Assembly: GCA_963920575.1 (NCBI GenBank)
Contig: OY986973.1
Coordinates: 4,443,054-4,507,053 of the forward strand
Source: Narthecium ossifragum
Taxonomy: Eukaryota > Streptophyta > Magnoliopsida > Dioscoreales > Nartheciaceae
Reading direction: 5' to 3'
Length of the DNA: 64,000 bases
The notes below the pieces were generated by a model. That model did not search any database, was not told the origin of the DNA, and saw nothing but the letters and a program-made list of their open reading frames with translations. The position numbers and the translations under genes were made by a program. Positions 1-9,361 of this stretch are shown in pieces. Numbering within the stretch: position 1 is the first letter of the stretch; each line of letters starts with the position of its first letter.

Positions 1-69
1 CTCACGTTGTTGAGATCTTAGATGGGATGGATCTACATATGCGAGAGCACATGAAAGATATTTTTCGAT

Positions 70-990
70 ATGGCGAATCCATCTCAAAGTAAAATTCGAG
101 CTCCTTCGTGCAACATGGAATATAGAGGTCAACTTACAGGCAGAGATGAGCAAATTAGATGTCGCATACCTTCTTTTGCAGATGCATCCACATCAGGATC
201 TAGGGTCACTCAACCGACTACAACATTTCGAGGGGGAGGGAGACGTCGGAGGGGGTCAGGGGTTCGCAATACTCAAACGATCCATGATCATTCTTCAGTT
301 CCACCCATGATCCATGATCACTCTCCAGTTCCACCCATCCATGATACCTATATTGAGAAATTACCTGTGTCTTTGCAGTGTTATATTTCTCACGATATTG
401 ATGTTCAAGTTGACAGTCATTGTGGATTCAGAGTGATAGCCGCACTAATTTGGTATGGGGAAAAATGTTGGTCTCAAGTACGACTCGAGCTTATGAAAGA
501 GATTGAATAAAATAAGGATATATATTATCAGCTTTATTCAAATTGGAATTTGGTAGCTAATCTATTATTCTCGCTAATTTGTTTCGAGCCGTGGGCATCA
601 GAGATGTTTTGGATGAACTCTATGCCTCTAGGAATTGTCATCGCATCAAGGTACAACCTTGTACTACATACATTTGGTGAGAATATTAGGAGTTGTTTTA
701 CTCACTTGCCATTAAGGACTCCTCATGTTCCAAACCAAGAGCTTCGAGAAATAGCTGTTGTCCATGTTAGCAATCACTTCATGCAAGTTTTCTTACACCC
801 TCATTACCATGTACCACCCATTCCAACGTGGTGGTGGCAACATTCATCGTACGAAGTTAAAGGATGGGCCGCTCTCTATATGACACGTTTTCATTTGTGG
901 TATGAAATAATAGCTACAACACCAAACGCGCTGGCAACGTTATATTTTTGTTGCATGTACTCTTCCATGAACATGGCTAAATCAATATTG
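70..990 (+). pseudogene. Relic of MULE-encoded protein, OTU-like domain (copy A)
   Basis: One reading frame runs through this stretch and is broken by a TAA at 508-510, with coding similarity continuing in the same frame beyond it. The first part resembles the C-terminal region of plant MULE/FAR1-like transposase proteins. It is followed by an OTU-like cysteine protease segment with the motif HCGFRVIAALIWYGEKCW, and then, after the stop, SRYNLVLHTFG, VSNHFMQVFLHP and IPTWWWQH, the order expected for that domain. OTU-domain proteins of this type are known from plant Mutator-like elements. The window begins inside the element, so the transposase core and SWIM finger, if present, lie to the left. 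The stop and partial length make this a relic. I am confident of the family and less so of the exact limits. Confidence 0.7.
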
Positions 991-1017
991 GCTTAGGAGA
1001 CATTTCACAAAACACAA

Positions 1018-1131
1018 TGTATTTTTTTTAATTGTTAGTATTTTTGTTATTTTCATATATATATATACTTTTTTTATTTTGATCATATTTTTATACTTTT
1101 TAAAATTTTTAAAAATAATGACTCCCAAAAA

Positions 1132-1162
<31 letters not shown>

Positions 1163-1440
1163 ACATATAATAAAAAAAAATTGTTTATCTAAAAAAGAAA
1201 AAGAAAACTGATAAATAAATAAATAAAATTGATAAAAAAATAGTAATAATTAAGACAATTGATTAAAAAACAAAACTGATGAAAAAAAAGAAAAAAAAAA
1301 CAACACAAAAATTGAGAAGAAAAAAAAGAAACCGAGGGGAGGGGAGGGGAGGGGAAAATAAGGGTCCGGGGAGAGAAAAGAGGGGGAAAGGGAGGGTGGG
1401 GCCGCAGGGGGTGAGTGTCAGGGAGGTGTGAGAAGCATGT
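1018..1440. other. AT-rich then G-rich tail of the OTU-MULE relic
   Basis: After the OTU segment there is an A/T-rich tract, then a G-rich stretch at about 1333-1420 containing several GGGG runs. The same order of sequences recurs at 4233-4600, so this is part of a repeated element and not unique intergenic DNA. No open frame here looks like a gene. Confidence 0.5.
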
Positions 1441-2600
1441 CCATTACAAAATGTAATGAGTCATGAAATAGTTTATTTTATATGAGAGTTGTATATTATT
1501 TGATATCAATGAATATCCTATATTTTATAAGTCTTTCATTTAAGACGTGTGTTTGGCTATCGTCCATATCAAGAATCCGCGGAAAACAGAGCGGACGCCG
1601 CCGGCGATTCTGAAAAAAAAATATGGAATGCGCGTCCGGTTTCAATCCTCCCATATTCCAAATTCCAAAATGGAAGTCGGAGTCAAAAGATAGAAAACTG
1701 ACGGAACGAGAAAAGGCTGATTCCGGTCATTCCGTGGATTCGGTCAATATCCCCGTGCTTCCAAACACGTAACACGGTATTATTAAAGCTTGTATATTTC
1801 AAATACTTGAGAGTCTTTAGAATCTATGTTCAAGCAATTAAAATATGCTTTAACATAGTATGTTAATCAATCTGAAATTTCAGGTTGGTTTCATGTATAC
1901 AAAGCAAATTACTTCTGCCACCCCCATGACCAGCGATGGCAATTTGCCCCGCCCCGACCTCGTCCCTAATAGGGTGGGTTCGGGGTGGGGTGGGGTGCTA
2001 AATTAGGTGCAGTAACCATCGGGGCGGGGCGGGATCGGGATCGGGGTGTTAGGTTAGGTTACGGGGTTGGGGTTGGGGGAAGGGGGACCCCACCCCGCCC
2101 CGCCTTGTTACCATCCCTACCCGTGACACCACCCCCTCCCACTATCCCACAATCATTTACTATTATGTCCCTAGCCTTTTTTGTGTTCATTGTGTGTTTT
2201 TTTTTATTCTTTTTTTCAGTTTTGTTTAGTTTTTATTTAGTTTTTTTTTGTTATTAGCTTTGTTTATTTTTTAATTAGTTTTGTTTATTATTTTTCAGAG
2301 GAAAGGGACCGGGTGTCATTTGTTTATCCAATCCGGTAATTAGACCGGCCACAAGAAGTTTCGGGTATTTGATCCATTTTGGAGAAAAAAAAGTCCAAAA
2401 TACTCTTTTCAAAACACCTCTTCATATTTCAATTTATTAAAACATCAAATCGTAAGAATTTCCGATTTCAATTTTCAAATCTTAAAAATTTAAAATTGTA
2501 AAATTTTCAAAATTTAAGTCATAAAAATTTCAAATTTCCAAATTTCAAATCATAAAAATTTCAAAATTTAAAATTGTAAAAATCTCAAATTTGAAATTTC
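1441..2600. other. Intergenic DNA with G/C-rich simple repeats
   Basis: No gene seen. Positions 1925-2110 are a degenerate repeat of GGGGCGGGGC and GGGGTGGGG type units, followed by T-rich runs (2180-2290) and a tract of AAATTTCAAAAT-type units (2430-2610). The short open frame at 1985-2257 is low-complexity and is not supported as coding. Confidence 0.5.
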
Positions 2601-2609
2601 ATTTTGTTT

Positions 2610-2998
2610 GAATGTTAGGAGTTGTTTTACTCACTTGCCATTAAGACTTCTCAAATTCTAAACCAAGAGCATCGAGAAATAGCTATTGCTCATGTTGTCA
2701 ATCACTTCATGCAAGTTTTCTTCCATCCTCATTACCCTGTAGCACCCATTCCAACATGGTGGTGGCAACATGCACCGTACGAATCTAAAGGATGGGTCAT
2801 TCGTTATACGACACATGTTCATTTGTAATACGAAATAATAGGTACAACACCAAGCGCAACGGAAACCGAATTTGGAGACAATATTGATTAGAATTTGTAT
2901 TTTTATATATTTTTATGTATCTCCTTTTTGTGTATTTTCCTGAACATGGCTAGATCAATATTGGTTTATGAGACTTTTCACAAAACACAATGCTTTTT
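2610..2998 (+). pseudogene. Second relic of OTU-domain MULE protein (copy B, 5' part)
   Basis: This stretch repeats the end of the OTU segment found at about 690-1015, in the same orientation, with the motifs VVNHFMQVFFHPHY and IPTWWWQH. The downstream non-coding sequence, including the words CAAAACACAATG, is also shared with copy A. Homology stops at about 2998 and resumes at about 4233, so copy B is interrupted by roughly 1.2 kb. Only the C-terminal end of the protein remains, so this is a fragment. Confidence 0.65.
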
Positions 2999-3105
2999 TT
3001 AACTAATTGAAATGAATCTGTCACATTCATTTCAAAGGAAAAACTAATACTATGCTCTTGTTATATCAAATATGCAACATAAAAGTTCCCTTCTCAGCAT
3101 CAGAA

Positions 3106-3860
3106 GAACAAATAACCATACATGCAAGTAGGAACAATATCGTATTCTAAATCTCTTGTCCACAAGGACCACTCTAGCTGAATGGCAGTAATTGGATGAA
3201 CAACATGTGCCCTCTTAATTGTTGAAGCAGAGGCCTCAGATAACCCCACATATTTAATCTTTCCTTCTTCCACTAGTTTCTTCAATTCTCCCATCTAAAA
3301 TAACCAATTGTAATAAAATAGTTTTCTAGTAAAAATTGGAAACTAAGACATAAAAGAATCAACCAAATGAAAGATGAATGAGCAGACATCACAAATATGA
3401 TTATGCAACTAAGCCTCATCTATGGACCAACTAACAACGAAATCTTTTATAACAAACCATTTTCAAACTAAACGAGATCCAAGTAATTTGTACTCAGGAG
3501 AAATAACAATCTTTACAAACATTCCAAACACCCAATCTCTGCAAATGGGTCACAAATCAACCACATAAACTAATTGCAAACATCAAAGCCCCCTATAAGT
3601 TCCCTTGTACTAATTATTCCACGCTTCACGAATTCTTGCAGTCTTTTTGCCCAAGATCACATAAAAGTTGAAAACTTTGCACTTAACTTGCATAGGAGGG
3701 GAAAAAAAAGGCTCACCGTGATTTCGATGGGGACGGAGGTGTCGATGCGGTACTGGTAGTAGAGGTCGATGCAGTCGATGCCAAGCCTCTTCAAGCTGGC
3801 CTCACAAGCGGCCCTCACGTAGGAGCTGCGACCTGGAGATCTGGTGGGACGGCGATCTGG
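3106..3860 (-). pseudogene. Aldo/keto reductase gene fragment
   Basis: Two minus-strand coding pieces belong to a plant aldo/keto reductase of the auxin-induced/perakine-reductase type. The upstream piece (about 3715-3850) encodes [20 protein letters not shown] and ends at a plausible GT donor. The second (3106-3294) encodes [20 protein letters not shown] and [20 protein letters not shown]. The family normally has a catalytic His after the LYYQ motif; here the residue is Tyr, and the N-terminal and C-terminal parts of the barrel are missing. The fragment lies inside the interruption of OTU-MULE copy B, which suggests capture or nested insertion. It is most likely non-functional. Confidence 0.7.
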
Positions 3861-4148
3861 CGACGGGCGATGGCGAAGCTTGGAGTAGCTGAGAGCTGGA
3901 GTGGAAGGTCGAGGGCGGCGCGGCGCTCGAGGCTCGAGGGGGGAGGGGCGATGGAGATCGGTGATGGTGAAGAAGGGGAGATCGACGGCGCTCGAGAGCG
4001 GTAGTGGCGAAGCTTGGAGAAGCTGGAGTGGAAGCTCGAGGGAGGTAGAAGGCGCTCGAGGGCGATAGTGGCGAGACCGTCGGCGGGGCAGAGATGTAGA
4101 GGAAGAAACTGAGGGAGGTAGGGCGCTGGACCTCGATGGACTTATATT

Positions 4149-4187
4149 CGATCCTGACCGTCCGATGGGATCGGACGGTCAGGATCG
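4149..4187. repeat. Perfect 18-bp inverted repeat with 3-nt loop
   Basis: The arm CGATCCTGACCGTCCGAT is followed by GGG and then its exact reverse complement. It lies at the edge of the 1.2-kb segment that interrupts OTU-MULE copy B, and it could form a very stable hairpin. Confidence 0.8.
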
Positions 4188-4232
4188 TGGTTCGGTATGT
4201 AACACTTACCGAACTGGTTCGTCACCGAAAAT

Positions 4233-4620
4233 TTCTCTATATATATATATATACTTTTTTTTATCCATATTTTTATATTTATTTAAATTTTTACAAATAA
4301 TGACTTCCAAAATCTACGACTAAAAACTAAACAAAAGATTACAAACATATAATAAAGAAAACTGTTTATCTAGAAAGAAAAATAAAACTGATAAAAAAAG
4401 AAAATAAAATTGATTAAAAAAACGAATAAAGAAAACTGATTAAACAAAAACAAAACTACTGACAAAAAAAGAAACAAAATTAATAAAAAAATAAACACAA
4501 AATTGAGAAAAAAAAAGAAGAAGAAAGAAACGTGGGGAAGGAGGGGAAAAGAAGAGGGGCGGCGTCGTGGGGGTCGGAGAAGCAGCCCTCGTATATAAAA
4601 TACTGCTGAAATTTTCTCAT
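4233..4620. mobile_element. OTU-MULE copy B, 3' part
   Basis: From about 4233 the sequence realigns with 1060-1440: a TATATATAC run, the words AATAATGACT, ACAAACATATAATAAA and TGTTTATCTA, then A-rich and G-rich tracts. This matches copy A after the interruption. No gene is present. The element's terminal repeats were not identified. Confidence 0.55.
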
Positions 4621-4818
4621 ACGGGCAGATTAATTTGTTATCTTAATCTTATTTATTCCCCAACAAACTCCAATCATTGATTCAATTGGCCGCCAATAGC
4701 TGCCCGAAGGCTCCCGGGCAGCTTGGGCAGATGCGACTCCTGTCACTGTTCAGACCGGGGACGGAGGTAGTAGTTGAATTGGGTAACAACGACCTCCCTT
4801 TGTTCCTTTTAGACCCCC

Positions 4819-4832
4819 AACCCTAACCCTAA
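4819..4832. promoter_or_regulatory. Telo-box (AACCCTAACCCTAA) upstream of the A20/AN1 gene
   Basis: Two tandem telomere-like units lie about 20-30 bp before a pyrimidine-rich stretch that could hold the transcription start. Telo-boxes are a known plant promoter or 5'-leader element, often in genes expressed in dividing cells. The link to the gene at 5754 is inferred from position. Confidence 0.45.
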
Positions 4833-5753
4833 TAAAGTCTACAAATGGCAACAATCTTCTATTATTCTCTCTTTCTGTGGGTGGATCTTTTGGCAGAGTT
4901 GAAGGTAGGCTCTCGATTCGAGATTCAGTGTTTGATGCAAATTTCTTATTTTTCTTACGGACTTTCGATGTGAAGTTATGATCGAATTGCTTCCTGAATC
5001 CGACTGGGTTTTGTTGGTTATTGTGTTTCGGATTGTTTTCATTTGATGGCGTTCCTGGTGATGGTCCTTCTTATCTGGAAATAAGATGTGATTTGGGTTG
5101 TAATTCATCATAACCCTATTCCCTCTTTGAGAATTGGGCTTGTTTCATGCCCGATCTATTGGATGTAGGAAATATCTAAGCCTCGTTTATAGCCTTGAAT
5201 GAAATCATGATTATCATAAAATAAAATAAAAATGTTCTTTTTTGGCTTTTTTTTATGGTGGTCTGGTCTGGTTTACTCTATTTACGTGATCATCCGGTTC
5301 TTTGGATTACGTAGCTTTAGATTTTTCAGTATGTAGATTGAACTGATATTACTTATGTAGCAATTTTTGAGCCATATTAAGTGATCAAGATAGGAGGGGT
5401 AGTGAATTTGTAAACCCTAGCAATTATTTGTCCTAATTCTCTTATTTGCTTTGTTCGTTGCAACTTGCAATTTTTTGGGATCTTTTTTCTTGAAGATTGA
5501 AGGTTGACGATGATTCTCATTGCACATGCGTTAGGAATCAGCATGTTTTTTGTTAATCTGATGCTTAATAAGTGGTTGCTTTGGAAATCTTTAATGTATG
5601 GTTCTACATCCACGATTGCAAATAATTTCGTCCTTGTTTGCAGAGTTGTATATGGGATTGTACCTTATGATTTGAAAAGAAATAAAGAGAAGAAAGTAGT
5701 GTTTGGATTGCCTCTGCATTCTAAGGTTAGTTCATCCGAATAGTCTGCAAAGA

Positions 5754-6263
5754 ATGGCGCAGGATGGCTGGAAGAAGGAGACTGATGAGACCGAATGCCA
5801 TTCACCTGAAGGCCCAAGTCTGTGTGTAAATAATTGTGGATTCTTTGGAAGTGCTGTCACCAACAATCTGTGCTCGAAATGCTACAGAGACTTATTCATG
5901 AAGCAGCAACTTGTTGCAGCTCCTGCTGTTCCGACAGTTGAAAGGATGCCTAGCATCATCTCTTCGTCTACATCATCCAGACCTCTCGATCTAAAGTTGG
6001 ATACATTGGTTGTAACACATGTTGTGGCTTTAGATGGAAGCCAAGCTGATGGCACAAGCAACAAGCATCCTCCAAATCGTTGCTTGCTATGTCGGAAAAG
6101 GGTAGGCCTCACTGCATTCAAATGCCGTTGTGGAGGCACATTTTGCTCAGTTCACCGATATTCAGAGAGCCATGACTGTACCTTTGACTACAAGACAACT
6201 GGTCGAGAGGTCATAGCCAGGGAGAATCCCGTTGTGAAGGCAGAAAAGATTCAGAAGATATGA
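5754..6263 (+). CDS. A20/AN1 zinc-finger stress-associated protein, 169 aa
   Basis: The product has an N-terminal A20 finger (Cys24, Cys28, Cys40, Cys43; motif SLCVNNCGFFGSAVTNNLCS) and a C-terminal AN1 finger (Cys110, Cys113, Cys124, Cys126, Cys131, His134, His140, Cys142; motif CRCGGTFCSVHRY). Every zinc ligand is present and 169 aa is the usual length. Family members bind ubiquitin and modulate responses to drought, salt and cold. The ATG at 5754 (AAGAATGGC context) is chosen because it begins just before the conserved N-terminus; the longer open frame starts earlier but has no homology. The coding region is intronless. The upstream leader probably contains one or two introns, with candidate 3' splice sites near 5643, as is common in this family. 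The 3' UTR probably extends to about 6600. Confidence 0.93.
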   Translation: MAQDGWKKETDETECHSPEGPSLCVNNCGFFGSAVTNNLCSKCYRDLFMKQQLVAAPAVPTVERMPSIISSSTSSRPLDLKLDTLVVTHVVALDGSQADGTSNKHPPNRCLLCRKRVGLTAFKCRCGGTFCSVHRYSESHDCTFDYKTTGREVIARENPVVKAEKIQKI

Positions 6264-6815
6264 TGATTGATGATGTGTTGTCAATTGAGAAGATAAGCCA
6301 GTTCTCTGCAGTTCTCAATTTCTTTTACCAATTGTCAGATGTCCACATTGAAAGATAGGGATTGTTTGCTTGAAAAGGGACGGACAGGGAATTATGTTTT
6401 AGGGTGTGAATGTTGTATGTAATTTGCACATGCTGAACAATTCAGCAGAGGCTTGAGTGAATAATTAAGCTATTGAGCGACATCTCATGTGTATTCTTCA
6501 TTTCACTCTTTCCCAATCCTTGCAATATTCGAATGCTGGATTATGTAAGCTAAAGCTTGATCAAATAATGAAGTGATCCATGCTAAAATTTGCATGTTTC
6601 ACCTGTGTTATTATGTATTGATTCATATTAACTATTGGAAGTTCTGAGAAAGTTCGGTGAGGGAATCTGCAGATTTTAAAGCCTCTTTTTTATTGCGCCG
6701 CGCCCTCAGAAAGCAATTTCAACTAGTATTTACACACATTTGGCACAGTGTGGCCGATGATTACAAGAATTTTTATTGCTTCGCAGTAAGTGATGGATGT
6801 TTTGGGTTGGCCATT
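6264..6815. other. 3' UTR and downstream spacer of the A20/AN1 gene
   Basis: No further coding sequence seen. AATAA-type signals near 6460 and 6565 could serve polyadenylation. Confidence 0.4.
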
Positions 6816-7115
6816 CATGTCAGCTGAATAAATTTGCAATCCAATATGAGTCTTACATATTAGTTCCTAAGTCGAATTTTGGATCGAATTTTTACATATT
6901 TAGTCTGTGACTTGTTTGTAGTTGATGCCATGGCATAGCAAGGATGAGGACAGCAATTAAATTTTCATGTCAGCTGAATAAATTTGCAATCCGATATGAG
7001 TCTTACATATTAGTTCCTAAGTCGAATTTTGGATCGAATTTTTACATATTTAGTCTGTGACTTGTTTGTAGTTGATGCCATGGCATAGCAAGGATGAGGA
7101 CAGCAATTAAATTTT
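6816..7115. repeat. Tandem duplication of a 150-bp unit
   Basis: Positions 6816-6965 and 6966-7115 are two adjacent copies of exactly 150 bp. I see one difference (CCAATATGAG versus CCGATATGAG). The near identity indicates a recent duplication, or possibly an assembly artefact. There is no open frame. Confidence 0.9.
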
Positions 7116-7636
7116 CATGGCGTTGTTAATCCTTGTGAAGTCGAGAGCAATAACCTTCAAGAAATGCATCAAATCTTTGGGTTTCAGCTCTAATTATGTT
7201 TGTATAAGTTACTCACATTCTTTGTGATATTAGCCAGTAATTGGAGGTGAATCTTAATCTCCCATCAGCAACAGTATGAGTTGGTGACAATGAAAGCCAT
7301 AATAATAGCTTGATAGAAAGGATACATACTTGTCACAATAATAGTATACATTATCACATTGAGGCAGTTGGCAGGAATCCATTATCAAGTTTGCTTTCCA
7401 CAACAACCCAGATGATTTAGATGAACAACTTTTGATTAATTTAGAATGAGTGGGCTGCCTATCATCCAGATATGCGTTATCCAATCTTGTTATTAGCATT
7501 TAGCTAGTTCAAGCTTTTGAAGCGTGTTCTTCTCAGAGACTAGAATAGTTGCTAAGGCATGTAAACCTGTGTTTGTTCTGAGAGCTGAGATTCTTCTTGT
7601 ATAGACGGTGCATGTTTATATAAAGTTTTCTTTTAA

Positions 7637-7842
7637 ACCCCGTTTGGTATGGGAATAGTTAACCTATGATAACTTTTATACCGGGTTAGAAGGAAATATT
7701 CTTTTTATTTCACACTTTATTCCCAAACACCCATAAAAAGTTATCCCCATTCCACCTACTATTCATCTCTACTTTTTCTTTATCCTAAGTAATCATTACT
7801 ACTTAACCCAGAATAACTTTTATTCTCGTACCAACGGGCCTT
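7637..7842. mobile_element. MITE-like element of about 205 bp
   Basis: The left end CCCCGTTTGGTATGGGAATA and the inverse of the right end (GGCCCGTTGGTACGAGAATA) form imperfect terminal inverted repeats around a short AT-rich interior without coding capacity. A clear target duplication was not found. Confidence 0.6.
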
Positions 7843-7967
7843 TATTGTTATCTCCTTGTACAGCAGTTGCATGTGAAGTCGGCGAAAAAATAGAGAAAAT
7901 AAATAAAATAATGAGCACTATGGCAGTAGAGAAACAGAGAGAAATATCTAAAAATAAAAATAATTAT

Positions 7968-8051
7968 TGTCAGAAGTGGGGTTTGAACCCACGCCCTCTT
8001 TCGAGGACCAGAACTTGAGTCTGGCGCCTTAGACCACTCGGCCATCCTGAC
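7968..8051 (-). tRNA. tRNA-Leu (anticodon CAA)
   Basis: The minus strand reads GTCAGGATGGCCGAGTGG through a complete class II tRNA. It has a 7-bp acceptor stem with one G-U pair, an A box and D arm, an anticodon stem CCAGA/TCTGG with loop CTCAAGT (anticodon CAA), a long variable arm, and a T arm with the B box GGTTCAAACCC. The discriminator base is A at 7968. There is no intron. A run of five T on the minus strand follows at 7956-7960 as a Pol III terminator. The ORF that overlaps this gene is a shadow. Confidence 0.95.
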
Positions 8052-8549
8052 TTATATATTTGTGCTTGAAGATAACCTATTTGATGTCTAGATACTAAAT
8101 ATTATATGGTTTCTTTTGCATTACGCCCCTACCAGATTGTTAAATTGCGAAAGATGTCCCCTCTTTTTGGTATTGCATTTTCCTCCTCCGTTATTAGTTT
8201 TCATGGCAAACACCCTAGTTTAATTTTCACCCAAATTAAGTTAATCCACCAACTAAGAATAAATCGAGAGCAACTTAGTCATTATTTTTTGAGCGAATTT
8301 GAACAATGTAAATTAATCGATCAACTAATGATAATTTGGTACTGTTTCTTTTGTGGGTTAAAATAAAGGGTTAATTTGCTTTATAAAGCAATTTAACTGT
8401 AGAGGCTTTTTACAAAGAAACCCAATAAAATAGGGGACAAAATGCAAATATTAATGGGAGTTTCAGAATATAGCTATGAGGTAAGGTGGTATTTGCCAAA
8501 AAAAAACATTATATACAAGAAATATAAGGTATAATAAGTAAAAAATCAA
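8052..8549. other. Spacer without recognisable gene
   Basis: AT-rich DNA. The 86-codon open frame at 8106-8366 has no recognisable motif and is not supported. Confidence 0.4.
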
Positions 8550-8840
8550 AGACCACGTTTGTTTCGGGAGATTGGATATGGATGAATATAATCTCCTGGG
8601 AGATGATGTGCTGGATTAAACTCTTCTCTCATGTTTGGTAAGACATGATAAAATGGGAGATGATTTAATCAAATATTTAAACTTTTTTTATTTTTTAAAC
8701 AAATGATCTTATCTCATGGGATTACATAACCCACCTCTTCATGAGATTATTTTATCCCATGTACATGAATAAAATGAGATCCACAGGATTACTAATCCTA
8801 TCCCGCCTATAATATCATGAAACAAACAAACCCTAACATA
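8550..8840. mobile_element. MITE-like element of about 290 bp
   Basis: The left end CCACGTTTGTTTCGGGAGAT and the inverse of the right end (TAGGGTTTGTTTGTTTCATGA) are imperfect inverted repeats. Internal sub-terminal sequences such as TAATCTCCTGGGAG and GGGATTA are also mirrored. No coding sequence. Confidence 0.55.
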
Positions 8841-9361
8841 TATATATATGACTAACCCAAGGCCGAAATCCAGCTGGGCTATCGTAATGACTGCTAACAT
8901 AGCTTAAACAGTTTAGTCCCCACCTCATAGACAAAATGGATTTTATCATTTAAGAACTTATTGACCGCAATAATAACACTAAATAAAATATTTTCGTTAG
9001 CAATTCTAAAGATGGAGAGCAGCAGAACAAAAATCATGAGTTGCTCAAGGATATGAGTATGAAAATTCACATTTGAATTCACTAAAGTATGTTCTTGTAA
9101 CAGCAATATCCATTTCAATATTCGATTTGCAGATTTACATGTGATAAACCCTACATGGCCAAGGGCCTCATCATTTAGTATGATCATTCTTCACCACATC
9201 TGCCCCTCCAGAAATTTTCCTGTTACTGAGCTCACAAATTTGATCAACAACTGCAGCATACTTCATTTTGCAACATTGACAAGCCCTTGCTCCAACATCT
9301 TGATCCTCAACCAGCTTTACAGACTTGAGAGACATTTTTCATACTATCATACCCCTGTGAT

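Noticed and set aside
1985..2257. 90-codon frame with a Gly-rich start and Phe-rich end
   Set aside because: Entirely low-complexity G-rich and T-rich DNA, with no homology.
7848..8045. 65-codon minus-strand open frame starting MAEWSKAPDSSSG
   Set aside because: It overlaps and is read from the tRNA-Leu gene; the peptide is the usual artefact of translating a tRNA.
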